Origin: RGIG3102 sp045633415
Lineage (GTDB): Bacteria; Bacillota; Clostridia; Oscillospirales; Ruminococcaceae
DNA length: 64,000 nt
Assembly: GCA_045633415.1 (NCBI GenBank)
Contig: JAZQYH010000076.1
Span: forward strand, 1 to 64,000
Direction: 5' to 3'
Shown here: positions 23,671-31,966 of the stretch, piece after piece
Layout: each line of letters starts with the position of its first letter
Numbering within the stretch: position 1 is the stretch's first letter
Program-made: the position numbers and the translations under genes
The notes under the pieces: model-generated
The model's database searches: none
What the model was told of the DNA's origin: nothing
Seen by the model: the letters and a program-made list of their open reading frames with translations, nothing else

Positions 23671-23706
23671 GTTTTTGGCAAGATATACATAGCAAAAACA
23701 AAAATT

Positions 23707-23735
23707 TTGACAAATTGTACAAATGATGGTATAAT
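23707..23735 (+). promoter_or_regulatory. Fully consensus sigma-A promoter of G5-3D gene
   Basis: TTGACA (23707-23712), 17-base spacer, TATAAT (23730-23735). Confidence 0.88.
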
Positions 23736-23852
23736 AACCTAGTCTTTATGCTGAAAAGGTATTTTGACTACCAACAAAATTTTCTAAAAATCGCACCTTT
23801 TATGGTGGTAAACTTATATTTGCCAAAAGCAAAAATTTAAAAAGGAGAATTT

Positions 23853-24905
23853 ATGAAGAAAGAAAAAAAGAAGCTTTGGGACATTCTCAAAGAGAATGGC
23901 GCCAAGATATTCTTCACATGTCTGGCCCTTCTGATTTTGTGTGCTTCAACAACTGCTTTATTCTTTTTTACTAATATCGTCCGTATTTCAGATAACGAAG
24001 CAGAAGATGTGGTTATGATTACCACATTCTCTCAGCAAGATAAATTGCTGGAACTTGCCGATGTACAGTTGGCGGACACAGACAAACTGCTGTACACATC
24101 TTACGACGGCAATTACCGTGATATTACAATCAAACATGGTTTTGTGGTGCCTATCACAGTAGACGGCACTACAGTAAAAGCTACTATTACAGAAGGTAAC
24201 GTAGCAAACTGTCTGGCAAACGCCGGTGTTGTGTTGGGTGAACACGACTACACAGTGCCAAGCCTGCACACACAGATAAAAGAAGGGGACACAATCAGGG
24301 TTTACCGTGTTCAGTATGTGGATAACCAGTATGAAGAAACAGTCCCTTATGAAACAACTTATAAAAAGAGCAGCCTTATATTCCGTTTTCCTAAAAAACA
24401 GTATACACTTAAAGAAGGTCAGAACGGTAAAAACCTTGTAACATATCGTGAAAGATATGTTGACGGCGAACTGGTGCTTTCACTGGTAAGCAAGGTAGAG
24501 GTTGTTAAAAAACCAGTAAACAAACTGGTGCTCACTTACGGCGCAGGCGTACCGATTTCAGATGTCAGCGCACCTGCAGGTGTTACAGTAACAAATGGCG
24601 TACCATCAGGCTACACACGAGTATGGAACACATCTGCAACAGGCTACTATTCAGCCACAGGCAAAGGCGCATCAGGTCTTGGCCTTTACTACGGCACATT
24701 TGCTGTAGACCCAAATGTAATTCCATACGGCACAAAAGTATACATCGCCAGCCCGGACGGCAAATTTGTTTATGGCTGGGCAATAGCTACTGACACAGGT
24801 ATTGCTGTTACAGATGGCAGAGTTGGTGTAGACCTTTTCTATGAAACATATAAAGAAAGTGCACTTAACTGGAAAAACGAAGTAAATGTTTATATTTACG
24901 GCTAA
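23853..24905 (+). CDS. Cell-wall protein with DUF348, G5 and 3D domains (YabE/RpfB-like)
   Basis: 350 residues. Short basic N-terminus, one membrane helix (about 17-45), a DUF348 ubiquitin-like region ('DITIKHGFVVPITVDGTTVK'), a G5 domain ('YEETVPYETTYKKSS'...'LVLSLVSKVEVV') and a C-terminal 3D domain ('TATGYYS'-type start, 'AVDPNVIPYGTKVYI', 'ATDTGIAVTDGRVGVDLFY') with its aspartates. 3D domains are lytic-transglycosylase-like; relatives (YabE, Rpf) remodel peptidoglycan and promote resuscitation. Driven by an ideal promoter and a structured leader; followed by two terminators. Confidence 0.9.
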   Translation: MKKEKKKLWDILKENGAKIFFTCLALLILCASTTALFFFTNIVRISDNEAEDVVMITTFSQQDKLLELADVQLADTDKLLYTSYDGNYRDITIKHGFVVPITVDGTTVKATITEGNVANCLANAGVVLGEHDYTVPSLHTQIKEGDTIRVYRVQYVDNQYEETVPYETTYKKSSLIFRFPKKQYTLKEGQNGKNLVTYRERYVDGELVLSLVSKVEVVKKPVNKLVLTYGAGVPISDVSAPAGVTVTNGVPSGYTRVWNTSATGYYSATGKGASGLGLYYGTFAVDPNVIPYGTKVYIASPDGKFVYGWAIATDTGIAVTDGRVGVDLFYETYKESALNWKNEVNVYIYG

Positions 24906-24919
24906 TAAAGAATAAAGCG

Positions 24920-24950
24920 GCGGGCAGTTACATACTGCCCGCTTTTGTTT
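24920..24950 (+). terminator. Terminator of G5-3D gene
   Basis: GCGGGCAGT / ACTGCCCGC stem followed by TTTTGTTTT. Confidence 0.88.
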
Positions 24951-24956
24951 TGCAAA

Positions 24957-24988
24957 TAAAAAAGGGAAGGCGAGCCTTCCCTTTTTGT
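24957..24988. terminator. Bidirectional terminator
   Basis: AAAAAGGGAAGG / CCTTCCCTTTTT, loop CGAG; can also serve the convergent peptidase gene. Confidence 0.85.
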
Positions 24989-25048
24989 TCACATATCGGA
25001 CTATTATATATACATTATAATAGTGTTATTGTATACAAGTAAAAAGTA

Positions 25049-26326
25049 TTATTTTTTAGCTGCTTCAGCCAGTTCTTTTTTGTACAGATATTTGTCGATT
25101 TTTTCAACCATTTCTGTTGGCACTTTTCTTTCGATTGGGAATACTTCGCTTTCAACCAGTTCGATACCGTAATCAAGAACAAATTTTGTTGTTTTTGCAA
25201 TTGAATCAGCGGACAGGAATTTAGCAAGGTCGTTTCTGCAGTGGATAAATGTGCCGCCTACATGGTGACCGAAACGGATAAAGTTAACAGCTGGAACACC
25301 TTTGTCTGCAAATGGTACAGAGTCAGAGGAGTAGATTTCCTGTGTAACGCCTACGTTGTAGCCTTTGCGTTTCATAAATGCATCACAGTGTGCTGTAGCT
25401 TCTTTTGTAGCGATAACTCTTGCAACGTCATAACCGATAACTACGCCAGCCATGTCTGTGTTAATCATACAAACATGTTTGTCCAGTTCATCTTCGTGTG
25501 CTTTAATCCAGGCTTTTGAACCCAGCAGGCCCATTTCTTCAGCGCCGTACCACATAACCTGTACAGTTCTTCTTGGTTTGTTTTCTACAAAGTGACGGAG
25601 GATTTCCATGTTGATTACGCTACCAGCAGCGTTGTCGTGTGCACCTTTGGAGAATTCAACAGAGTCAAAGTGACCACCAAAGGATACGATTTCGTCAGCT
25701 TTGTCGCTGCCTTCAACTGTAACTGTGATGTTGTGGCTTGTTCTTGTGATTGGTGTGTTGATAGCTGTCAGTTTAACCTGTGTTGCACCACCAGCAACGA
25801 TTTCAAATGCATCAGTGATTCTGATGTTTGCACCAGGCATATTGCCGAATGCTCTGATTGTATCACGCATTGTTCTTGTGAACAGGTCAGAGTTTTCTTC
25901 TGTTTCAATCATTGTGCCGCTCATTGTCACAAATGCAACAGCGCCAGCTTTCTGCAGCTTTTTGAACATTTCCAGATTGAAGAAGCCGTTTACCAGAACG
26001 ATTTTGCCTTTGCAGTTTGCAAGGTCAACGGCTGTCAGGTTTTCAGCATAGTAGAATGGTGCAACCAGACCTTCTTCTGGTGTGCTTTCGCTGAGTTTGT
26101 ATGCTGTAACAACATATTTTTTGTTGAATGGAGCCAGAACTTCCAGTTCACCAGCAACCAGCTCGGCATCTTCAATTTCAAATTCTTCCACAACAGGTTC
26201 CAGACCCATTGCTCTGATTTCTTCAACAAGGATGTCTGCTGCCATTTTTTCTTCTGCAGTGCCGCCCATACGAACGAAACTCATTTTTTCCAGCAGTTCC
26301 ATCTGTCTTTTACCATTGATATTCAT
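25049..26326 (-). CDS. M28-family aminopeptidase with PA-like insert
   Basis: 425 residues from ATG at 26326; AAAGGA lies 12 bases upstream, and a TTG 21 bases earlier is less likely. M28 zinc site: 'GGHFDSVEFSKGAHDNAAGS' (His, bridging Asp), 'WYGAEEMGLLGS' (catalytic Glu pair), 'INTDMAGVVI' (Asp) and 'FIHCRNDLAKF' (His). Residues about 70-190 form the PA-like insertion. No signal peptide, so a cytoplasmic broad-specificity aminopeptidase is likely. Highly biased codons. It stands divergently from the Opp operon. Confidence 0.9.
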   Translation of the reverse strand: MNINGKRQMELLEKMSFVRMGGTAEEKMAADILVEEIRAMGLEPVVEEFEIEDAELVAGELEVLAPFNKKYVVTAYKLSESTPEEGLVAPFYYAENLTAVDLANCKGKIVLVNGFFNLEMFKKLQKAGAVAFVTMSGTMIETEENSDLFTRTMRDTIRAFGNMPGANIRITDAFEIVAGGATQVKLTAINTPITRTSHNITVTVEGSDKADEIVSFGGHFDSVEFSKGAHDNAAGSVINMEILRHFVENKPRRTVQVMWYGAEEMGLLGSKAWIKAHEDELDKHVCMINTDMAGVVIGYDVARVIATKEATAHCDAFMKRKGYNVGVTQEIYSSDSVPFADKGVPAVNFIRFGHHVGGTFIHCRNDLAKFLSADSIAKTTKFVLDYGIELVESEVFPIERKVPTEMVEKIDKYLYKKELAEAAKK

Positions 26327-26672
26327 AATAGTGTGTATTCCTTTCAAAGTTGTGTTTTTTCAACCTACATATATTATCATATTTTAATTGGATTGTCAGC
26401 AAAATTTGAATTTTAAAGTCAGAATTGCGAATTTTGTATCAAATTATAAATAAACTACTATATTTATTGTTACCTTGCACAAAAAAGAACAGTGCAATAT
26501 TATATCAATAATTCTTAATGTTTTTAAGCGAAAATTTTATATCATTTTAAAATAATAAGTACAGAAACTGAATTAATTTGTGAAAAATACAATATATTGA
26601 TGGCAAACGATGGAAAAAAAGAACAAGATTTAGTCTTTTTTAACCAAATTTCAAAAAAATGAGGTTAAATTA

Positions 26673-26701
26673 TTGTAATTGAATTTTATTTAATGTATAA
26701 T
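26673..26701 (+). promoter_or_regulatory. Sigma-A promoter of Opp operon
   Basis: TTGTAA (26673-26678), 17-base spacer, TATAAT (26696-26701). Leader about 125 bases. Confidence 0.65.
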
Positions 26702-26744
26702 ATCATAGTCTAAATTTAATCTAAATCGTTATTTATTTATCAAT

Positions 26745-26791
26745 GTGTTTTTCATAGCTGATTAAGGGAACAAATCAGCCATGGAAAACAC
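26745..26791 (+). promoter_or_regulatory. Long hairpin in the Opp leader
   Basis: Bases 26745-26763 pair with 26773-26791: 19 positions with 17 Watson-Crick pairs, one G-U and one mismatch, and a 9-base loop (AAGGGAACA). No T run follows, and it ends about 30 bases before the ribosome site, so it is a leader structure rather than a terminator. Confidence 0.65.
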
Positions 26792-26834
26792 AAAGGCGAT
26801 TTATTTTTAGAAATAATATTTTAGGAGTGCAGTG

Positions 26835-28247
26835 ATGAGCATTAAAAGATTCAAAGATACATTCCAGAGAATGTATCGCAATTCAGTGTACCGCATGTGG
26901 CTTTGGGTACTGGGCTTCTTCACAGTTCTTGTAACATACATCAGATACAAGAGCCTCAAAGGTAAAGACCAGTTCGCTTCTATCAAAGCTGACTTGCGCA
27001 AAGAACTTGAAGCAACAGATCTGCAGGAACAGCTTCTGCATGATGCATTGCTCCAGGTAAAGAAAAAGAACGAGTACTTCAAAAAGAACTCATCTGATGC
27101 AGAAATTGAAAAAGAAGCAAAAGCTGTTGCAGCTAAAAACTTCGAACAGATTCTGCAGGACAGAGCAAAAGTTGCAGCAGAAATGAAAGGTGTCCATGAA
27201 GTAACAATGGCCGCTGTTTATTCTGACTTGATTGACAACAAACTCTTCCTCCTTGCTTCAGTTGTACTGTCTTTCCCAATGTACATCGTTATGGTTCTGT
27301 TTATGAACCCAATTTCCAAATATGCAACAGACCGTATTGTTATGATGATCTTCGTACTTTTCGGTGTTACATGGCTGGTATTCACAATCCTTTACATTTC
27401 TCCTATGGACCCTGCTCTGAACATTCTTGGTCAGACAGCTACACAGGATCAGGTAGACCAGTTCAACCGTGTTTACGGTCTTGACCAGCCTTACCTGACA
27501 CAGCTGTTCAAAGCATTCAGAAACCTGATGACACTTCAGTTGGGTAACTCTTACCAGGGTAACGAAAACATTATTCTTGCTCTGTCCAACAAATTCCCAA
27601 TCACACTTCAGGTTACATTCTGGTCAATGGTTGTTTCCCTTGGTATCGCTCTGCCAGCTGGTATCATTTCAGCTATCAAACAGTATTCATCATTCGACTA
27701 CATCGCTATGTTTATCGCTCTGCTGGGTCTGTCCATTCCAAACTTCTGGCTTGGTCTGATGCTGATTCTCTACTTTGCTATCAACCTTAAAGTTCTGCCA
27801 GCTACATTCCAGGTAGGTAACGCAGTAACTCTTATCATGCCTGCCATCGTTCTTGGTACTGGTATGTCCGCTTCCGTTGCTCGTATGACACGTTCATCCA
27901 TGCTGGAAGTTAAAAACTCAGACTACATCCTTACAGCACGTGCAAAAGGTCTGCCTGAAAACAAAGTTGTTCTCAAACACATCCTTGGTAACGCTCTGAT
28001 TCCTATCGTTACTACAATCGGTGCACAGTTCGGTGGTATGCTGGGTGGTTCCTCAGTTACAGAAAAAGTATTTAACATCAACGGTATTGGTTCCTACATC
28101 GTTGAAAAACAGTACATCCCAGACATCCCTGTTGTTCTGGCAGGTGTTGTTTACATCTCATTCGTTGTATCCATCATGAACCTGTTCATTGATATTATGT
28201 ACGCGGTTATCGACCCACGTATCAAATCAAGAATGAAGAACTATTAA
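26835..28247 (+). CDS. Oligopeptide ABC transporter permease OppB with N-terminal extension
   Basis: 470 residues from ATG at 26835, 7 bases after AGGAG. OppB/DppB proteins are usually 300-340 residues. Here the first ~145 add a membrane helix (about 18-36), a charged, probably coiled-coil cytoplasmic stretch ('KELEATDLQEQLLHDALLQV') and a second helix before the usual start. The core is standard: 'DPALNILGQTATQDQVDQF', 'QLGNSYQGN', and the EAA loop 'TARAKGLPENKVVLKHILGN' that contacts the ATPases. First gene of the five-gene importer operon. Confidence 0.88.
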   Translation: MSIKRFKDTFQRMYRNSVYRMWLWVLGFFTVLVTYIRYKSLKGKDQFASIKADLRKELEATDLQEQLLHDALLQVKKKNEYFKKNSSDAEIEKEAKAVAAKNFEQILQDRAKVAAEMKGVHEVTMAAVYSDLIDNKLFLLASVVLSFPMYIVMVLFMNPISKYATDRIVMMIFVLFGVTWLVFTILYISPMDPALNILGQTATQDQVDQFNRVYGLDQPYLTQLFKAFRNLMTLQLGNSYQGNENIILALSNKFPITLQVTFWSMVVSLGIALPAGIISAIKQYSSFDYIAMFIALLGLSIPNFWLGLMLILYFAINLKVLPATFQVGNAVTLIMPAIVLGTGMSASVARMTRSSMLEVKNSDYILTARAKGLPENKVVLKHILGNALIPIVTTIGAQFGGMLGGSSVTEKVFNINGIGSYIVEKQYIPDIPVVLAGVVYISFVVSIMNLFIDIMYAVIDPRIKSRMKNY

Positions 28248-28265
28248 GAAAGGAGATACTTAAAA

Positions 28266-29780
28266 ATGGCTAATACAATGTCCAAAAAAGAAGCACTTTA
28301 CGCTAAAAAAGTTGCTAAAAGAAAATTAGGTAGCTCCCTTGAATTTACAACTTCAAGACTGGGTTACCAGGTTTCTATGGCTCTTGCGCTGGTTTTCTGG
28401 TTCTTTGCTCGTAAAGGCAGTGCAGTATGGATGGGTGTTGCTGGTGTTTACACAGTAGCAGCTCTTCTGCAGTTTGTTATCAACAAACGTATCGTTAAAG
28501 AAGTTACAGGCGAAGAAAACGCTATCGCACCTCTGACAAGAAAAATGGGCTGGCTTCTGCTCCCATTCGTATTCACAGGTAACTTCTTCCTGTTTATCTC
28601 AGGCTGTATGCTGATTAAAAACAAGAAAAACCTTGAATATCAGCTGTCAGTTTATTCCGTACTGGTTTCTATCTTCATCATTGTTGTATCAATGCTGAAC
28701 CTCTTTAAAGAAACACAGTCAAAAACATTCTGGCTTGGTATCGGTGTTTACGCTCTGTACACAGTTCTTAACGTTATCGTTATGCAGGCTGTTCGTAAAT
28801 ACACATTCGGTAAAAAACCAGACAAAAAATTCCTTCCATTTGCTTACATTTCAGTAGCAGGTATTGCTCTTGGTAACGTGTTCTCATTCCTTCTTGGTAT
28901 CGTTACACTTGGCAAATATTACAATAAAAACGAAGAAGTTAGCGTAGAATGGATTGACGTTATCCGTCGTCTGTTCAAAAACTACATGTCTTGTATCGGT
29001 ATGTTCGTAGTTATCTTCCTTCTGTCAGTTTCTATCGCATCTAACCTGACATTTGAATATGCTATCGCTATCGACAACAACTTTATGGCAAGACTTGCAC
29101 CTCCAAGCCTTATGTACCCATTCGGCTGTGACGACTATGGCCGTTGCGTATTTACAAGAATTATCTTCGGTGCACAGATTTCTCTGCTTGTTGGTATGAT
29201 TTCTACAGTTATGCCATGTATCGTTGGTGGTATGCTGGGTGCTATCGCTGGTTTCTACGGCGGCAAAGTTGACAACACAATCATGCGTCTGCTTGACGTT
29301 CTCAACGCTGTTCCAGGTATCCTGCTTGCTATCGCTATCATCGCAGCTTTCGGTACATCTACAGTAAACCTTATCCTTGCTCTGTCCATCGGTGGTATCC
29401 CTGGCTATGCAAGAACAGTGCGTGCTCAGGTTCTGGGCGTTGCAAACCAGGAATTCGTAGAAGCTGCTAAAGCTTGTGGTGCTAAAGATGCTACAATCAT
29501 CTTCAGACATATTATCCCTAACTCACTGGCTCCAGTTATCGTTAGAGTAACAATGGGTATGGGTTCTGCTGTTCTTTCCACATCATCCCTGTCTTACCTG
29601 GGTATTGGTGTTGAAGCACACATTCCAGAATGGGGTAACATTCTTAAAGCTGGTTCCAAATTCCTTGAAACCAACCCATACATAGCTATCTTCCCAGGTA
29701 TTGCTATTATCATCATCGTTCTTTCCTTCAACTTCTTCGGTGACGGTCTGCGCGATGCTCTTGACCCAAAACTTAAATAA
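28266..29780 (+). CDS. Oligopeptide ABC transporter permease OppC with multi-pass N-terminal extension
   Basis: 504 residues against about 300 in the family. The first ~225 residues contain roughly six extra membrane helices ('FTTSRLGYQVSMALALVFWF' onward) not found in classical OppC. The core starts near 'WIDVIRRLFKNYMSCIGMFV', then 'PFGCDDYGRCVFTRIIFGAQ' (usual TDdlGRDvfSR) and the EAA loop 'EAAKACGAKDATIIFRHIIP'. AAAGGAG site; 18 bases after OppB. The extension's role is unknown. Confidence 0.88.
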   Translation: MANTMSKKEALYAKKVAKRKLGSSLEFTTSRLGYQVSMALALVFWFFARKGSAVWMGVAGVYTVAALLQFVINKRIVKEVTGEENAIAPLTRKMGWLLLPFVFTGNFFLFISGCMLIKNKKNLEYQLSVYSVLVSIFIIVVSMLNLFKETQSKTFWLGIGVYALYTVLNVIVMQAVRKYTFGKKPDKKFLPFAYISVAGIALGNVFSFLLGIVTLGKYYNKNEEVSVEWIDVIRRLFKNYMSCIGMFVVIFLLSVSIASNLTFEYAIAIDNNFMARLAPPSLMYPFGCDDYGRCVFTRIIFGAQISLLVGMISTVMPCIVGGMLGAIAGFYGGKVDNTIMRLLDVLNAVPGILLAIAIIAAFGTSTVNLILALSIGGIPGYARTVRAQVLGVANQEFVEAAKACGAKDATIIFRHIIPNSLAPVIVRVTMGMGSAVLSTSSLSYLGIGVEAHIPEWGNILKAGSKFLETNPYIAIFPGIAIIIIVLSFNFFGDGLRDALDPKLK

Positions 29781-29798
29781 TAACAGGAGGTATTTAAA

Positions 29799-30779
29799 AT
29801 GGATAAAAATGTAGTTTTAGACGTTAAAAACCTTCATGTTCACTATGTAACAGATGACGCTACAGCAAAAGCTGTTAACGGCATCGACTTCCAGGTAAAA
29901 GAAGGTGAAGCTCTTGGTCTTGTTGGCGAAACAGGTGCTGGCAAAACTACAACAGCTCTCTCCATCATGCAGCTTATTCCTGACCCACCTGGAATGATTG
30001 TAGATGGCGAAATCTACTTTGAAGGCAAAAACGTAATTCTCAACACAGATAAAGAAAACCAGGCAATGCGCGGTAACGGTGTTGCTATGATTTTCCAGGA
30101 CCCAATGACTGCTCTTAACCCAGTTATGACAGTAGGTGAACAGCTGGCTGAAGTTGTTCTCAACCACGAAAAAGTTTCCAAAGCTGAAGCTAAAAAACGT
30201 GTTATCGACCTGCTGGAAGTTGTTGGCGTTAAATCTGACCGTTACGACGACTATCCACACCAGTTCTCCGGTGGTCAGAAACAGCGTGTTGTTATCGCTA
30301 TGAGCTTGCTTTGCAACCCAAAACTGCTCATCGCTGACGAACCTACAACAGCTCTGGACGTAACAATCCAGGCACAGGTTCTTGATATCATCAACCAGCT
30401 CAGAGAACAGTACAAAATGGCTATGGTTCTCATCACTCATGACCTTGGTGTTGTTGCTGAAACATGTGACAACGTTGCTATCATGTACGCAGGTCAGATT
30501 GTTGAAGCTGGTACAGTAAGAGAAGTTTACCTCAACCCTAAACATCCTTACACAAGAGGTCTGTTCGACTCTATTCCAAAACTGGACGACGATTCCACAG
30601 AACTCATCCCAATCGAAGGCGCAATCTCCAACGCAGCTGACCTGCCAACAGGTTGCTACTTCCACCCACGTTGCCGCTACTGTCAGGATATCTGTAAAAC
30701 ACAGCAGCCAACAGTTAAGGGTGAAGGCCATAAATTTATGTGCCACTTTGATCTTTTTAGCAAGGAGGAAGAAAAATAA
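29799..30779 (+). CDS. oppD: Oligopeptide ABC transporter ATPase OppD
   Basis: 326 residues. Walker A 'GETGAGKTTTALSIM', signature 'FSGGQKQRVVIAMSL', Walker B 'LLIADEPTTALDVTIQ', switch His in 'VLITHDLGVV'. C-terminal oligo_HPY region 'GCYFHPRCRYCQDIC' has the cysteines that in some homologues bind an Fe-S cluster. It pairs with OppF and contacts the EAA loops of the permeases. Its stop overlaps the oppF start by one base; AGGAGG for oppF lies within its end. Confidence 0.93.
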   Translation: MDKNVVLDVKNLHVHYVTDDATAKAVNGIDFQVKEGEALGLVGETGAGKTTTALSIMQLIPDPPGMIVDGEIYFEGKNVILNTDKENQAMRGNGVAMIFQDPMTALNPVMTVGEQLAEVVLNHEKVSKAEAKKRVIDLLEVVGVKSDRYDDYPHQFSGGQKQRVVIAMSLLCNPKLLIADEPTTALDVTIQAQVLDIINQLREQYKMAMVLITHDLGVVAETCDNVAIMYAGQIVEAGTVREVYLNPKHPYTRGLFDSIPKLDDDSTELIPIEGAISNAADLPTGCYFHPRCRYCQDICKTQQPTVKGEGHKFMCHFDLFSKEEEK

Positions 30780-31768
30780 TGGAAAACCAGGTACTTATTG
30801 AAACCAAACGTCTGAAAAAATATTTCTCTGTTCCAGCAGGCTTCCTTCATGCTGTTGATGATGTTAACCTTACAATCAACAAAGGTGAAACACTCGGTAT
30901 CGTAGGTGAATCTGGTTGTGGTAAATCCACACTGGGCCGTGTTATCCTTCGTCTGCACGAAGCAACATCCGGCGACGTTCTTTACGATGGCATGGACATC
31001 AACAACTTCTCTGATGATGAAATGCGTCAGATGCGTCAGAACATGCAGATTATCTTCCAGGACCCATATGCTTCTCTCAACCCACGTATGACAATCGGTC
31101 AGATTATCGAAGAACCTCTCAAACTTCATAAAGTTTACAAAACAGCTGAAGAAAGAAGACGGAGAGTTGAAGAACTGATGGATCTGGTAGGTCTGCCAAT
31201 GCGTTCTTACAACCAGTACCCACACGAATTCGACGGCGGTCGTCGTCAGCGTGTTGTTATTGCTCGCGCACTTTCCATCAACCCACAGTTCATCGTTTGT
31301 GACGAACCTGTTTCTGCTCTGGACGTATCTGTTCAGGCTCAGATTCTTAACCTTCTTATGGACCTGCAGAAGAAAATGGGTCTTACATACATGTTCATTT
31401 CTCATGACCTGTCTGTTGTAAAACACATTTCTACAAACATCGGTGTTATGTATCTTGGCCAGCTGATTGAAAAAGCTTCCAAAAACGACATCTTCAACGA
31501 ACCACTGCATCCATACACAATCGCTCTGCTTTCAGCTATCCCATCAACAAACGTTCTTGAAAAGAGCCACAAAATCATCCTGAAAGGTGAAATCACTTCA
31601 CCAATCAACCCTAAAGTTGGTTGTCGCTTTGCTGCTCGTTGTCCATTTGCTACAGAAAAATGTACAACAGAAAACCCAGAATTCGTGGAAGCAAAACCAG
31701 GTCACTTTGTAGCTTGCCACAGATGGAGTGAAGTTGCTGACGGCACACTGAAATACAACAGAGACTAA
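30779..31768 (+). CDS. oppF: Oligopeptide ABC transporter ATPase OppF
   Basis: 329 residues. Walker A 'GESGCGKSTLGRVIL', Q-loop 'IIFQDPYASLNPRMT', signature 'FDGGRRQRVVIARAL' (a variant of FSGGQRQR seen in clostridial OppF proteins), Walker B 'FIVCDEPVSALDVSVQ', switch 'MFISHDLSVV'. C-terminal oligo_HPY region with 'GCRFAARCPFATEKC'. Completes the ATPase heterodimer. A 198-base gap with a promoter and two hairpins separates it from the binding protein gene. Confidence 0.93.
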   Translation: MENQVLIETKRLKKYFSVPAGFLHAVDDVNLTINKGETLGIVGESGCGKSTLGRVILRLHEATSGDVLYDGMDINNFSDDEMRQMRQNMQIIFQDPYASLNPRMTIGQIIEEPLKLHKVYKTAEERRRRVEELMDLVGLPMRSYNQYPHEFDGGRRQRVVIARALSINPQFIVCDEPVSALDVSVQAQILNLLMDLQKKMGLTYMFISHDLSVVKHISTNIGVMYLGQLIEKASKNDIFNEPLHPYTIALLSAIPSTNVLEKSHKIILKGEITSPINPKVGCRFAARCPFATEKCTTENPEFVEAKPGHFVACHRWSEVADGTLKYNRD

Positions 31769-31837
31769 TATTTGTTACCATAAGGTAATCAAATATTTAC
31801 AAAATGGTAAAATTGTGAGGTATAACAAAAAAATATC

Positions 31838-31866
31838 TTTACATATTTAACTTTTTGTAGTAAAAT
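31838..31866 (+). promoter_or_regulatory. Promoter of the binding-protein gene
   Basis: TTTACA (31838-31843), 17-base spacer, TAAAAT (31861-31866). Gives the lipoprotein extra transcription beyond the operon promoter. Confidence 0.6.
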
Positions 31867-31868
31867 CT

Positions 31869-31937
31869 ATACGGTACAGACGGTAAAACGTTTGTACTGT
31901 ATATTAAATAATGTGAAAAGCCAAAAGGGCTTCACAT
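31869..31937 (+). promoter_or_regulatory. Two leader hairpins before the binding-protein gene
   Basis: ATACGGTAC (from 31869) pairs with GTACTGTAT (to 31902, one G-U). ATGTGAAAAGCC (31911-31922) pairs with GGGCTTCACAT (31927-31937), with a bulge. No T runs; they may stabilise the abundant lipoprotein mRNA. Confidence 0.45.
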
Positions 31938-31966
31938 AATTAAATCTATTTAAGGAGTAGATACCA

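Larger units (their letters stand above)
23525..23852. other. Intergenic region between pepV and G5-3D gene
   Basis: 328 bases: two terminators, a fully consensus promoter and a ~110-base leader with several complementary segments. No coding signal. Confidence 0.7.
26327..26834. other. 508-base AT-rich region upstream of the Opp operon
   Basis: Divergent upstream region for the M28 gene and the Opp operon. It contains the Opp promoter (26673-26701) and a long leader hairpin (26745-26791). The middle part (26400-26660) is very AT-rich with no feature I can support and no coding signal. Confidence 0.65.

Noticed and set aside
30779..31768. Defective OppF because of the FDGGRRQR signature
   Set aside because: This variant is common in clostridial OppF proteins and the Gly-Gly and Arg positions are kept; Walker motifs are intact.
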